This document shows positions 25,160 through 34,473 of a stretch of DNA of 64,000 bases, piece after piece. Each line of letters opens with the position of its first letter. Position 1 is the first letter of the stretch. This DNA comes from Cyclobacteriaceae bacterium (GTDB lineage: Bacteria > Bacteroidota > Bacteroidia > Cytophagales > Cyclobacteriaceae): assembly GCA_019638355.1 (NCBI GenBank), contig JAHBTY010000005.1, positions 124,001 to 188,000 on the forward strand. Direction: 5' to 3'. The notes under the pieces are model-generated. The model was not told the origin of the DNA. It worked only from the letters and a program-made list of their open reading frames with translations, and did no database searches. Both the position numbers and the translations under genes were made by a program.

Positions 25160-26944
25160 TTACTGAATCTTCTTCCCGTACTTATCAACCACAAATAATT
25201 TTTGTTCACCCGTGGGCATTGGGAGTTTGATCATAATCTCGCCCGTTTCAACGCTGTATAAAATTTCGGAGGGTTTTTGTTCCAGGTTATAAGGAAGACT
25301 CCAAACCAAACCAGTAGCCTTACTTATTTTGGCCAACGTTGCCGGGTAACCATCTTTTGTAGTGGTTTCGGAATACACAAGCGCAATGTATAATTCTGGT
25401 TGTGGGTGAATACCCAAACCCTTCAACACCGATAGGTAACGCTTTTTATAATTTGCTTTATCAACTGGAAAGGCTACGGCTACATCGGGAATGTGCCGTG
25501 GCGTTATATTGTACAAGTAACCGGTCGCAATCGAGTCGAGGTATTTTAAACCCAGTGTAAACGTAGGCGCTATTACCAAAGGCTTAAACTTACCGGGCCA
25601 CTCATCTGTAAATAATGGAATGGAATCCATACCATGAATCAACCACTTGAGGGCTTTTTCGGTTTGCTCAATTTGCTTTTGCTTGCCGGCCTTATCGCGC
25701 TGTGCCAATTCGTGCGTGGACTTGATATAATTTCTTAAAACCACATCGGTTCCATAGGCTTTGGTAATAAAATGATGATAATCTTTATTATCCTTTGCAA
25801 AATCGCGCGCAATTAACCGGGCACTAATGCTATCTAATTTTGTTATTGCTCTTGCTTCCTGTTTCAAAATTCTGAGTTGGGTAGCCAACCCGGCTGTATC
25901 GCGTATTGCCTTATTGGTAATAAAATCGGATTGATACTCCAATTCGGTAGCTTTCATATAAAATACACCTGCCGGAAGTGGATCATCGTCAAAACGGGTA
26001 AGTTGTTTAAATAAGATTTTATCTAGTAGTTTAGTTAAATCACTCTTTACAGATACAGAATCGGTTTTTAATTTTTGTGCAAGCTTGTTAAGTTCAATAT
26101 CATAGGAAACCAAATGATCGCGTAAGGGCACAATTTCATTCTTATAAATTTCCAGGGTAGTTTGTGCCCATTTATGGTAATCCCACAAGCGCAAATCCGA
26201 TTTTAAAAAATCAACATAGGTAGCACCATCTTGTTTAAAATTTTTTATTTCGGATAAGGTAATCATCTGGTTGTAGGGAACCTTTCCCATTGTTTCCAGC
26301 ACACTGCGGTAATTTTTAAATGATGTTTGTGAGCTATCGTAAACAACACCAATTTTTTGTACATCAGCAGAAACTTGATCATCCAGGCGCAGGTAAAACT
26401 CTTTTTCGGAGGTAAATTTTAGTTGTATGTTTTTGAATAGTTCCTGTGCGGAGTTATACTGCCGTTGGGTTGCCTTAAAGTATTGATTCAGGTTTTTAAC
26501 TTTTTCTTTTCTTTCCTGAAGGCTTTTGAGCCGTGTTTCGATATCCAGGGTTACATCCGATAACTTTATGGCAAACTCGGCTGTACGCACATCACGCCTC
26601 AGGTACATCTGGTAGTTTTCCTTATTTCGTTTTAACTCTCGTTCGGTAATTAAGGGAGCAACCTTCTCAAAAAAATAAACAGCCGAATCGATATTGGTTA
26701 TCAGTGCTTCCGGCTGCTTCAAAATATCGTTGCGTTGCGATTTATCATGATAAACAATACCCATGTATAAATACGCACTTATATTGTCGGTATTTTCCTT
26801 CAGGTAACGTTTAAGAAATGGCTCAGCCACTTCGTAGTTGCGTGCGTTAAGCAACTCAATAAGGTCTTTGTATTTTACCTTTTGCCCCCAGGCTGTGGCA
26901 GCAACCAGTACGAGAACAATCAATGAGAGTACACTTCGGCTCAT
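25160..26944 (-). CDS. Large secreted helical protein of unknown function
   Basis: 594 residues. Signal peptide (LSLIVLVLVAATAWGQ), a TPR-like start ('LIELLNARNYEVAEPFLKRYLKENTDNISAYLYMGI'), then long charged helices with coiled-coil character ('LKSLQERKEKVKNLNQYFKATQRQYNSAQELF'). The last ~80 residues are beta-rich and end 'GEQKLFVVDKYGKKIQ'. I do not recognise the family. It is monocistronic on the minus strand, between the barrel fragment and the divergent TlpA-like gene. Expected in the periplasm or attached to the outer membrane. Confidence 0.6.
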   Translation of the reverse strand: MSRSVLSLIVLVLVAATAWGQKVKYKDLIELLNARNYEVAEPFLKRYLKENTDNISAYLYMGIVYHDKSQRNDILKQPEALITNIDSAVYFFEKVAPLITERELKRNKENYQMYLRRDVRTAEFAIKLSDVTLDIETRLKSLQERKEKVKNLNQYFKATQRQYNSAQELFKNIQLKFTSEKEFYLRLDDQVSADVQKIGVVYDSSQTSFKNYRSVLETMGKVPYNQMITLSEIKNFKQDGATYVDFLKSDLRLWDYHKWAQTTLEIYKNEIVPLRDHLVSYDIELNKLAQKLKTDSVSVKSDLTKLLDKILFKQLTRFDDDPLPAGVFYMKATELEYQSDFITNKAIRDTAGLATQLRILKQEARAITKLDSISARLIARDFAKDNKDYHHFITKAYGTDVVLRNYIKSTHELAQRDKAGKQKQIEQTEKALKWLIHGMDSIPLFTDEWPGKFKPLVIAPTFTLGLKYLDSIATGYLYNITPRHIPDVAVAFPVDKANYKKRYLSVLKGLGIHPQPELYIALVYSETTTKDGYPATLAKISKATGLVWSLPYNLEQKPSEILYSVETGEIMIKLPMPTGEQKLFVVDKYGKKIQ

Positions 26945-27064
26945 TTTAATCTTTAAAAAATTATTCGAAGTTATTAAATTTAAACAGATTTGAGATGCCT
27001 CATTTCAATAACCAAGCCAGAATTGAGTAAAAGGCCGATCAAACCAAAAATAAACCGCAAATAA

Positions 27065-27649
27065 ATGAGACATCTTATAGGATTGCTAAAACCGATTCTA
27101 TCAGCCATACTACTAATCGTAATATTGCAGGCAACCGGTTTACTCAGTAGCGTTTCGGTATTTACACAACGGGCCGCCATGCAAGCGGGACTTCTAAATG
27201 CCACGCCTGATGAAGATACTGCAGCGCCCGATTTTAATTACAACTTTACAATCAAAGACTTACAGGGAAATAAAATTCCATTTGAACAATTTAAAGGGAA
27301 GGTTATTTTTTTGAATATGTGGGCAACCTGGTGCGGGCCCTGCCGGGCCGAAATGCCGGGCATTCAAAGTTTGTATGATAAAGTAAAGTCCGATAGCATT
27401 GTGTTTGTAATGCTTTCGTGGGATCAGGATCGGGATAAACCCAAAATTGAGAAGTACCTTGAAAAGAATAATTTTTCATTTCCGGTTTATCAACCATCCG
27501 GCTATCTGCCCGATCATCTGCAAGTGCCCAGCATACCAACAACTTTTATAATTTCAAAAGCAGGTAAGGTTATTCAAAAAGAAGTAGGCACCCGAAATTA
27601 CGATACCAGGCGGATGCTTCAATACCTGCAAGCTGAAGCTGCCAAATAA
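27065..27649 (+). CDS. Membrane-anchored TlpA/ResA-like thiol-disulfide oxidoreductase
   Basis: 194 residues. An uncleaved N-terminal membrane helix (about 8-30) is followed by a thioredoxin fold starting 'APDFNYNFTIKDLQGNKIPFEQF'. The active site is 'WATWCGPCRAEMPG' with Cys90 and Cys93, and the cis-Pro segment is 'VPSIPTTFIISKAG'. Such proteins reduce disulfides in the periplasm, often for cytochrome c or a partner protein. It lies 7 bases upstream of the first dehydrogenase of the sugar-acid cluster, though no functional link is evident. Confidence 0.88.
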   Translation: MRHLIGLLKPILSAILLIVILQATGLLSSVSVFTQRAAMQAGLLNATPDEDTAAPDFNYNFTIKDLQGNKIPFEQFKGKVIFLNMWATWCGPCRAEMPGIQSLYDKVKSDSIVFVMLSWDQDRDKPKIEKYLEKNNFSFPVYQPSGYLPDHLQVPSIPTTFIISKAGKVIQKEVGTRNYDTRRMLQYLQAEAAK

Positions 27650-27656
27650 TTTTATA

Positions 27657-28436
27657 ATGCCATTTAATCTTTCAGGTAAAGTAGCTTTAATAACCGGTGC
27701 CGGAAGTGGTATTGGTCGGGCCATTGCCATACGCCTGGCTACTCAAGGCGCACACGTACATTTACTCGATCTCAATGCGGCCGCCATAAATTCAGTTGCT
27801 ACTGAAATCAATAGCCAAAATTTAAAAGCAACTGTGCATGTGTGTAATGTTTCATTGCAAGCCGAAGTAAAAACAATTATTCAACAAATACTTAATCAGT
27901 ACAGTAGGATTGATATACTGATTAACAGCGCAGGCATTGCTCACATTGGTAAATTGGAAACCACCACTGAACAAGATCTGGAAAGATTATTTCAGGTAAA
28001 TGTGAAAGGTGTTTACAACACCATGCAGGCCGTAATTGCTATTATGAAAAAACAAAAGGGTGGTGTTATCATCAATCTCGCTTCGGTGGCAGCGTTTACC
28101 GGCATCAGCGAGCGCTTTGCTTATTCTATGACAAAGGGTGCAGTTGCATCTATGACCTTATCGGTAGCGAAAGATTATGTACAAGATGGAATCCGGTGCA
28201 ACAGTATTTCGCCCGGTCGTGTGCATACACCCTTTGTAGATGGCTTTCTGAAAGCAAATTATCCCGGCAAGGAGAAAGAAATGTTTGATAAACTTTCCAA
28301 AACACAACCCATTGGTCGTATGGCAACACCCGATGAGATTGCCAACCTCGCCTTGTATTTGTGTTCGGACGAAGCTTCGTTTATTACGGGTACAGACTAC
28401 CCAATTGATGGTGGATTTTTAAAACTTAATACATAG
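27657..28436 (+). CDS. Short-chain dehydrogenase (probable 2-keto-3-deoxy-sugar-acid dehydrogenase)
   Basis: 259 residues of the classical SDR family: 'GKVALITGAGSGIGRAIA' (NAD site), 'DLN' after strand 2 favouring NAD, 'INSAGIAHIG', the catalytic Ser in 'INLASVAAF', and YxxxK in 'YSMTKGAVASM'. In non-phosphorylative L-fucose/L-rhamnose breakdown, an SDR of this type oxidises 2-keto-3-deoxy-L-fuconate (or -rhamnonate). The FAH-family hydrolase that would use its product starts two bases after the stop. Substrate is inferred from the neighbours. Confidence 0.8.
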   Translation: MPFNLSGKVALITGAGSGIGRAIAIRLATQGAHVHLLDLNAAAINSVATEINSQNLKATVHVCNVSLQAEVKTIIQQILNQYSRIDILINSAGIAHIGKLETTTEQDLERLFQVNVKGVYNTMQAVIAIMKKQKGGVIINLASVAAFTGISERFAYSMTKGAVASMTLSVAKDYVQDGIRCNSISPGRVHTPFVDGFLKANYPGKEKEMFDKLSKTQPIGRMATPDEIANLALYLCSDEASFITGTDYPIDGGFLKLNT

Positions 28437-28438
28437 AA

Positions 28439-29287
28439 ATGAAATTATTTCGATTTGGAGAACCCGGTAAAGAAAAGCCTGGGGCTTTGGTAAATGGTAA
28501 AATGTTAGATGTTTCTGCTTTCGGAGAAGACTACGGTGAAACGTTTTTACAAAACGATGGCCTTGCACGCCTTGAAAAATGGATTAACGCGAACCAAAAT
28601 AGTTTACCAGAAGTAAGTGCCGCAACCCGCATTGGTGCCTGCTTGCAACGGCCATCCAAAATTATTTGCGTGGGCCTAAATTATACCAAGCATGCCTTCG
28701 AATCGAAGATGCCATTACCCAGTGAACCCATTATCTTTTTCAAATCCACAACGGCTATAACCGGCCCTAACGATGGAGTGTTGATTCCGCGCAACAGCAC
28801 TAAAACTGATTATGAGGTTGAACTTGCCTTCATCATGGGCAAGAAAGCAACCTATGTAGAAGAAAAAGATGCAATGGATTACGTAGCCGGTTATTGCCTG
28901 CACAACGATTACAGCGAACGGGCTTTTCAGTTGGAACGCAATGGCCAATGGACAAAAGGTAAGGGGTGCGATACATTTGCTCCACTTGGGCCTTACTTTG
29001 TTACCAAAGATGAAGTGGCGGACTTCAACAACCTGCACATGTGGTTGAAGGTGAATGGTAAGATGATGCAGGATAACAATACCGATGATATGATTTTTGA
29101 AATTCCTTTTCTGGTGAGTTACATCAGTCAGTTTATGACATTGTTACCGGGCGATGTAATTTCAACCGGAACGCCATCGGGTGTGGGGCATGGATTTCAT
29201 CCGCCTATTTATTTAAAGCCGGGCGATGTAGTGGAGTTAGGTATTGAAGGGTTGGGTGAACAGCGACAAATAGTGCGCGGTCAATAA
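28439..29287 (+). CDS. FAH-family hydrolase (probable 2,4-diketo-3-deoxy-L-fuconate/rhamnonate hydrolase)
   Basis: 282 residues, the long FAH form: 'SKIICVGLNYTKHAFES', 'PIIFFKSTTAITGPND', the metal ligands in 'KTDYEVELAFIMG' and 'GYCLHNDYSERAFQ', 'QWTKGKGCDTFAPLGPY', and 'GDVISTGTPSGVGHG'. Relatives cleave 2,4-diketo-3-deoxy sugar acids to pyruvate plus lactate. It follows the SDR gene by two bases and precedes a lactonase-like gene by seven, so the operon context supports that role. Ureidoglycolate lyase is a common but likely wrong automatic name. Confidence 0.8.
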   Translation: MKLFRFGEPGKEKPGALVNGKMLDVSAFGEDYGETFLQNDGLARLEKWINANQNSLPEVSAATRIGACLQRPSKIICVGLNYTKHAFESKMPLPSEPIIFFKSTTAITGPNDGVLIPRNSTKTDYEVELAFIMGKKATYVEEKDAMDYVAGYCLHNDYSERAFQLERNGQWTKGKGCDTFAPLGPYFVTKDEVADFNNLHMWLKVNGKMMQDNNTDDMIFEIPFLVSYISQFMTLLPGDVISTGTPSGVGHGFHPPIYLKPGDVVELGIEGLGEQRQIVRGQ

Positions 29288-29294
29288 GCATCGC

Positions 29295-30116
29295 ATGCGC
29301 ATCGATTCGCATCAACATTTCTGGATTTACAATCGCCAGCGCGATAGTTGGATTACCGATGAGATGCAGGTGATTCAACGTAACTTTTTACCCGCTGATC
29401 TGGATCCCATCTTGAAAGAACACCAATTTGATGGTTGTGTGGCAGTGCAGGCAGATCAATCAGAGGAAGAGAATAGTTTTTTGCTTAGCCTGACACAAAA
29501 ATATCCATTTATAAAAGGCATTGTCGGCTGGGTTGATTTGCGAAACGAAAAACTGCCACATACACTTGAGCGCTACACGAGCATCGAAAAACTAAAAGGA
29601 TTCAGGCACATTGTACAAGCTGAACAAAAAGGCTTTATGCTGCAACCTGAATTTATTCAAGGAGTAGCCCTGCTTCATCAACACAACTTTACATACGACA
29701 TCCTGATTAAAGAATCGCAACTGGAAGAAGCAGTGGCATTTGTACAAAAGTTGCCCGATCAGAAATTAGTCATCGATCATATTGCAAAGCCCTTGGTGGG
29801 CAGCAATTTATCCTACTGGAAAAAATATCTTTCGGCTATTGCTAAGCATGAAAATGTTTGTTGTAAGCTATCCGGAATGGTAACAGAAGCCAATTGGAAA
29901 AATTGGAAAGCGGAAGACTTTACCCCGTATCTGGATACTGTGTTTAATGTATTCGGCTCTAAACGTGTGATGTACGGTTCGGATTGGCCGGTGTGTTTAG
30001 TGGCTGCTCAATATGTGCAACAACTCAAGCTTGTAACAGGTTACATCCAATCATTTTCCGAATCAGAAAAAGAAGCCATCATGGGCGAAAATGCCGTCAG
30101 ATTTTACAATCTTTAA
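29295..30116 (+). CDS. Amidohydrolase-family lactonase (L-fuconolactonase type)
   Basis: 273 residues. The COG3618 pattern is clear: 'MRIDSHQHFWIYNRQRDSW' with the HxH, 'GWVDLRNEKL', 'KGFRHIVQAEQKGFML', 'LVIDHIAKP', and the C-terminal 'MYGSDWPVC' Asp. Members open sugar 1,4/1,5-lactones and need at most one metal. In this cluster it would hydrolyse the lactone formed by a fucose/rhamnose dehydrogenase. It lies two bases upstream of such a dehydrogenase gene. Confidence 0.82.
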   Translation: MRIDSHQHFWIYNRQRDSWITDEMQVIQRNFLPADLDPILKEHQFDGCVAVQADQSEEENSFLLSLTQKYPFIKGIVGWVDLRNEKLPHTLERYTSIEKLKGFRHIVQAEQKGFMLQPEFIQGVALLHQHNFTYDILIKESQLEEAVAFVQKLPDQKLVIDHIAKPLVGSNLSYWKKYLSAIAKHENVCCKLSGMVTEANWKNWKAEDFTPYLDTVFNVFGSKRVMYGSDWPVCLVAAQYVQQLKLVTGYIQSFSESEKEAIMGENAVRFYNL

Positions 30117-30118
30117 GC

Positions 30119-30889
30119 ATGGATCTTCATTTGAAAAACAAGGTGGTGATTGTAACGGGCGGTGCCCGTGGCATTGGTAAAGCGATTGTAGAACTTCTGA
30201 ATGAAGAAGGTGCTAAAGTTGCTATCGTAGATAAAATCACGCAAACAATTTCAACCTTACCCGATAGAAGTTTAAAGGGAAGTTACTTCACGGCCGATCT
30301 TACAAGTGCCGAGGCTTGCAAACAAGTTGTGGAAGACATTGTAGCTGAGTTAGGCCCCATCGATGCACTTGTAAACAATGCCGGCTTTAATGATAACATT
30401 GGCTTACAAAGTGGAACTCCGGAAAAATTTATTGAATCGTTGAACAACAATGTAGGCCACTATTACTTTATGGCGCATTATTGCTTGCCCTACCTCAAGG
30501 AAAGACGGGGCTCAATTGTAAACCTCGGTTCTAAAACTTCTGTAACCGGTCAAGGCAACACCTCAGGATATGTAGCAGCCAAAGGTGCCATCCTTTCGCT
30601 TACGCGCGAATGGGCTGTGGAACTTCTTCCCTACTCCATTCGTGTAAATGCGGTTATTCCAGCTGAAGTTTCCACACCCCTTTATGAATCGTGGTTAAAA
30701 GGTTTTGCCGATCCGCAGGAAAAGTTGCGACAGATTTCAAGAAAGATTCCGTTAGAGCATCGCCTTACCAAACCCGATGAGATTGCGCATGCAGTTGCTT
30801 TTCTGCTGAGCGATCGCAGCAGCCACACCACCGGCCAATGGTTTTTTGTAGATGGTGGTTATACACATTTGGATAGAGCCATTAGTTAG
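30119..30889 (+). CDS. Short-chain dehydrogenase (probable L-fucose dehydrogenase)
   Basis: 256 residues from the ATG at 30119, which gives a normal SDR start ('MDLHLKNKVVIVTGGARGIG'). The much longer upstream frame only overlaps the lactonase gene. Catalytic 'NLGSKTSVTG' and 'YVAAKGAI' (YxxxK) are present, and 'FFVDGGYTHLDRAI' ends it. It is distinct from the SDR at 27657. Adjacent to a lactonase gene, it most likely oxidises L-fucose (or a related sugar) to its lactone. The substrate is inferred. Confidence 0.78.
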   Translation: MDLHLKNKVVIVTGGARGIGKAIVELLNEEGAKVAIVDKITQTISTLPDRSLKGSYFTADLTSAEACKQVVEDIVAELGPIDALVNNAGFNDNIGLQSGTPEKFIESLNNNVGHYYFMAHYCLPYLKERRGSIVNLGSKTSVTGQGNTSGYVAAKGAILSLTREWAVELLPYSIRVNAVIPAEVSTPLYESWLKGFADPQEKLRQISRKIPLEHRLTKPDEIAHAVAFLLSDRSSHTTGQWFFVDGGYTHLDRAIS

Positions 30890-30925
30890 TAATTAGTAGT
30901 TAGTTTGTAGTTAATAGTTATTGAC

Positions 30926-31843
30926 ATGATACCCGATTATCAATCATTAATGCTTCCAATACTTAAACTAGTTGCAGATGGTAAGGAACATCGGTACCGA
31001 GACCTCATTGAAACATTAGCAAGTGAGTTTAAGGTAACTGATGAAGAGCGCAAAGAACTTTTAGCGAGTGGTAATCAGGCTATTTTTGATAATAGAGTTG
31101 GATGGGCCAAAACTTACTTAAAGAAAGCTGGACTACTCGAATCGCCAAAACGAGCAACATTTGTAATCACAGATGTTGGCAGAGAAACCTTAGCCAAAAA
31201 TCCAGACCGGATTGATGCGAAGTATTTGAGACAGTTTGCTCCGTTTATGGAATTCCAAAATGCTTCCCGTCCAAGCAATGAAGTTGAAGAGGAGATTGCA
31301 AAATCTGAATCCAATGATCTTACACCGGAGGAAAGTTTAGATAAAGCCTATCAAAGGATAAGAAAATCCTTAGCTGCTGAACTTTTGAACAAGGTTGTCG
31401 ATCTATCACCAGCATTTTTTGAAAAGCTTGTTGTAGAGTTGTTGGTTAAAATGGGCTATGGTGGTTCAATGAAGGATGCAGGTACGGCAATTGGAAAAAG
31501 TGGTGACGAAGGAATAGATGGGACAATAAAAGAAGATAAACTTGGGCTTGATATAATCTACATTCAAGCCAAGCGTTGGAGACCCGGTAATGTGGTTGGT
31601 CGTCCTGAACTTCAAAAATTTGTGGGTGCGTTGGCAGGCCAAGGAGCTAAAAAGGGAATCTTTATAACAACTTCGAGTTTCACAAAAGATGCACTTGAGT
31701 ACACTCCTCGCAATGAAACGAAAATTGTATTGATTGATGGCGTTCATTTAGCTCAACTTATGATCGATTCAAATCTTGGTTGCACAGTACAACAAACTTA
31801 TGAGTTAAAAAAAATTGATAGTGATTACTTCGGTGAAGACTAG
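30926..31843 (+). CDS. Mrr-family restriction endonuclease
   Basis: 305 residues. The N-terminal Mrr_N winged helix is 'ILKLVADGKEHRYRDLIETL', with 'NRVGWAKTYLKKAGLL' and 'TFVITDVGRETL'. The C-terminal domain is a PD-(D/E)xK nuclease: 'LVKMGYG', 'GDEGIDGTIKEDKLG' and 'IYIQAKRW' (D...QxK), then 'GRPELQKFVGALAGQGAKKGIFITT'. These enzymes cut modified or foreign DNA without a cognate methylase. It interrupts the sugar cluster, and both flanks (30886-30925 and 31843-31857) hold T/A-rich TTAGT-type repeats unlike the surrounding sequence. It was probably acquired. Confidence 0.88.
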   Translation: MIPDYQSLMLPILKLVADGKEHRYRDLIETLASEFKVTDEERKELLASGNQAIFDNRVGWAKTYLKKAGLLESPKRATFVITDVGRETLAKNPDRIDAKYLRQFAPFMEFQNASRPSNEVEEEIAKSESNDLTPEESLDKAYQRIRKSLAAELLNKVVDLSPAFFEKLVVELLVKMGYGGSMKDAGTAIGKSGDEGIDGTIKEDKLGLDIIYIQAKRWRPGNVVGRPELQKFVGALAGQGAKKGIFITTSSFTKDALEYTPRNETKIVLIDGVHLAQLMIDSNLGCTVQQTYELKKIDSDYFGED

Positions 31844-31881
31844 TTATTAGTTTAAATTAAACCCAACTTCTAAAGGAAAAT

Positions 31882-33117
31882 ATGCCAATTCAATCTAGTT
31901 CATCTGGCACTAGCAACAGTTCAAATCAAAATTTTCTTTTACCCTTATTGCTGGTCACCAGTTTATTCTTTCTATGGGGATTGGCCAACATTCTTAACTC
32001 TGCCCTTATCTCCCATTTTCAACCAGTGTTTGAAATAAAGCGGGCCCAGGCCTTGTTGGTGGAAACTGCTTTTTACTTCGGCTACTTTACAATTGCTATT
32101 CCGGCCGGTTTATTCATGGAACGATTTAATTACAAAAAAGGAATCCTGTTGGGTTTGTTGTTGTATGCAATTGGTGCCTTGTTATTTATTCCGGCTGCCA
32201 GCACATTAACATTCAGTTTCTTTTTAATAGCGTTGTACATCATTGCCAGTGGGCTTGCTTTTCTGGAAACGGCAGCCAACCCATATGTAACCATATTGGG
32301 TAAACCCGAAACGTCTGTTCAGCGACTAAACTTTTCACAATCATTCAACGGTGTTGCATTGGTAGTAGGCCCGTGGATTGCCGGTCAGTTTATTTTTGCC
32401 GGTAACGAAGGCAGCATGACTACCCTCGAAGAAAAACAACAAGCTGCCGATGCAGTAATCTTTCCCTACACACTGATTGCAGGCACCGTATTAGTAGTAG
32501 CATTCTTATTCTTCCTGATTAAAATGCCTGAACCATCTAAAACATCGAAGTTAAAATTTGATGCCTCCATCTTCAAAAACAAACATCTTACCTGGGCCAT
32601 TATTGCCCAGTTTTTTTATGTAGGTGCACAGGCTGGTATCTGGGGTATTACACTCGACTACATTACAGAGTTGCTCCCTGGAGTAAACAAAGAAGTAGCC
32701 TCCAAAAATTATATGATCATTGGCACTACATTATTTGTTATCGGGCGATTTGCCGGCACGTGGTTAATGACTATTGTAAAAGATAATAAGCTACTGATGT
32801 ACTATGGCATAGCAGCAGCACTGCTTTGTCTTACTGGCGTGCTTGCCAGTGGTGAAATTGCTGTCTATGCTATCTTGAGTGTCAATTTTTTTATGTCCAT
32901 CATGTTTCCCACCATTTTTGCGTTGGGGGTTAAAGACTTGGGAGAACAAACCAAGCTTGGTTCATCCTTCATTATTATGGCAATTGTTGGCGGGGCTATC
33001 ATTCCACCGCTCATGGGTCTGATTCACAACATTCAGTTTGCATTTCTCTTGCCTATGGTTTGCTTTCTGGTTGTAGTGTATTTTGGCTGGAGTGGCTACA
33101 AAATGAAGACAACATGA
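31882..33117 (+). CDS. fucP: L-fucose:H+ symporter-like MFS permease
   Basis: 411 residues, twelve predicted membrane segments. Signatures of FucP: 'FFLWGLANILNSALISHFQ', 'FYFGYFTIAIPAGLF', 'LETAANPYVTILG' and 'RLNFSQSFNGVA'. It imports L-fucose or a related sugar with a proton across the inner membrane. It overlaps the mutarotase start (ATGA), and the catabolic genes lie on the other side of the Mrr gene. Other sugars (galactose, glucose) are used by relatives, but context favours fucose or rhamnose. Confidence 0.85.
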   Translation: MPIQSSSSGTSNSSNQNFLLPLLLVTSLFFLWGLANILNSALISHFQPVFEIKRAQALLVETAFYFGYFTIAIPAGLFMERFNYKKGILLGLLLYAIGALLFIPAASTLTFSFFLIALYIIASGLAFLETAANPYVTILGKPETSVQRLNFSQSFNGVALVVGPWIAGQFIFAGNEGSMTTLEEKQQAADAVIFPYTLIAGTVLVVAFLFFLIKMPEPSKTSKLKFDASIFKNKHLTWAIIAQFFYVGAQAGIWGITLDYITELLPGVNKEVASKNYMIIGTTLFVIGRFAGTWLMTIVKDNKLLMYYGIAAALLCLTGVLASGEIAVYAILSVNFFMSIMFPTIFALGVKDLGEQTKLGSSFIIMAIVGGAIIPPLMGLIHNIQFAFLLPMVCFLVVVYFGWSGYKMKTT

Positions 33118-33443
33118 AACGCTACTGCCTTGCGCTGGACTTAAAAAACGATGCAACCCTGATTGCCGAGTACGAAGCGTATCATAAAAAAGTGTGGCCC
33201 GAAGTTGAAGCTAGTATTAAAAATTCCGGCATCATCCACATGGAAATTTATCGCACGGGCAACAGATTATTTATGATCATGGAAACCACCGATTCATTTT
33301 CGTTTGATGGAAAAGCCAAAGCCGATCTTGCTAACCCAAAAGTTCAGGAATGGGAAACATTAATGTGGAACTATCAGCAAGCGCTGCCCGGCTCGCAACC
33401 CGGTGAAAAATGGAAGTTGATGAATAAGATTTTTGAGTTGTAA
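33114..33443 (+). CDS. L-rhamnose/L-fucose mutarotase (RhaM-like)
   Basis: 109 residues from the ATG at 33114, overlapping the permease stop by four bases. 'MKRYCLALDLKNDATLIAEY', 'YHKKVWPEV', 'IHMEIYRTGNRLFMIMETTD' and 'MWNYQQALPG' match the RhaM (DUF718) family, which interconverts alpha and beta anomers of L-rhamnose-type sugars. It supplies the correct anomer to the dehydrogenase. The family leans to rhamnose and the permease to fucose, so the true sugar is open. Confidence 0.85.
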   Translation: MKRYCLALDLKNDATLIAEYEAYHKKVWPEVEASIKNSGIIHMEIYRTGNRLFMIMETTDSFSFDGKAKADLANPKVQEWETLMWNYQQALPGSQPGEKWKLMNKIFEL

Positions 33444-33462
33444 CTTGCACCCATTGTTCCGC

Positions 33463-34473
33463 ATGCTTAAAATCGATTCGCATACGCATATCCTTCCTGA
33501 AAAAATGCCCAACTGGACCGATAAGTTTGGCTATGGTGATTTCATTTATCTACAACATCATAAAAAAGGCTTTGCCAAGATGATGCGCGGCAACCAATTC
33601 TTCCGGGAGATAAAAGAAAATTGCTGGAATGCGAAGCTGCGCATGGAAGAGTACGCTCAATTCAATACAGCGGTACAGGTGGTGTGTACCATTCCGGTTA
33701 TGTTTTCGTATTGGGCCAAGCCATTGGATTGCCTTGATCTTTCCCGATATCTGAATGATCATCTGATCGGTCTTACCAACGATTATCCTAAAAACTACAT
33801 CGGATTGGGTACGGTGCCCATGCAAGATGCCGATCTGGCCATTGAAGAATTGCAACGCATCAAAAAAGAAGGGCTTGCCGGAATCCAGATTGGATCGAAC
33901 ATCAACGATGAAAACCTGAATGAAAATCGTTTCTATCCTATTTTCGAAGCCTGCGAAAAATTAGGTCTTGCCATTATGGTTCATCCGTGGAATATGATGG
34001 GCGAAAAACAAATGCAACGCTATTGGCTTCCCTGGTTGGTAGGCATGCCGGCCGAAACCTCGCGGGCTATCTGTTCCATGATTTTTGGAGGTGTGTTTGA
34101 GCGGTTACCCAACTTGCGGGTTATGTTTTCGCATGCCGGTGGTTCCTTTCTGCCCACACTGGGGCGCATTCAACACGGGTTTGATTGCCGGCCCGACCTG
34201 GTGGCGATTGACAATAACGTAAATCCTCGTAATTATTTGGGTAAATTTTGGATAGATAGTGTTACGCACGATCCATTAATGTTGGAATATGTACTAAAAT
34301 TGCAGGGCAGTAATCGTGTAATGTTGGGTTCTGATTATCCCTTTCCACTGGGCGATTTAGAGATTGGCAAGTTTATTGAAGATATGGCTCTACCTGTAAA
34401 TGTGAAGGAAGATATTTTCAGCAACTCGGTATTGGAATGGTTACAACTATCAAAAGAACAGTTTACAGCATGA
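33463..34473 (+). CDS. 2-Amino-3-carboxymuconate-6-semialdehyde decarboxylase-like amidohydrolase
   Basis: 336 residues from the ATG at 33463, the same length I recall for ACMSD. 'LKIDSHTHILPEKMPNW' holds the HxH zinc pair, followed by 'IGLGTVPMQDADLAIEEL', 'AIMVHPWNMMG', 'MFSHAGGSFLPTLGRI' and 'GSDYPFPLGD' with the C-terminal Asp. ACMSD decarboxylates an intermediate of tryptophan/kynurenine or 2-nitrobenzoate catabolism. No other kynurenine-pathway gene is in the window, so it may be an orphan of a dispersed pathway. It lies 20 bases after the mutarotase gene. Confidence 0.85.
   Translation: MLKIDSHTHILPEKMPNWTDKFGYGDFIYLQHHKKGFAKMMRGNQFFREIKENCWNAKLRMEEYAQFNTAVQVVCTIPVMFSYWAKPLDCLDLSRYLNDHLIGLTNDYPKNYIGLGTVPMQDADLAIEELQRIKKEGLAGIQIGSNINDENLNENRFYPIFEACEKLGLAIMVHPWNMMGEKQMQRYWLPWLVGMPAETSRAICSMIFGGVFERLPNLRVMFSHAGGSFLPTLGRIQHGFDCRPDLVAIDNNVNPRNYLGKFWIDSVTHDPLMLEYVLKLQGSNRVMLGSDYPFPLGDLEIGKFIEDMALPVNVKEDIFSNSVLEWLQLSKEQFTA

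Noticed and set aside
29984-30118. In-frame 5' extension of the second SDR gene
   Set aside because: The added residues overlap the lactonase gene in another frame and the normal SDR start is the ATG at 30119.
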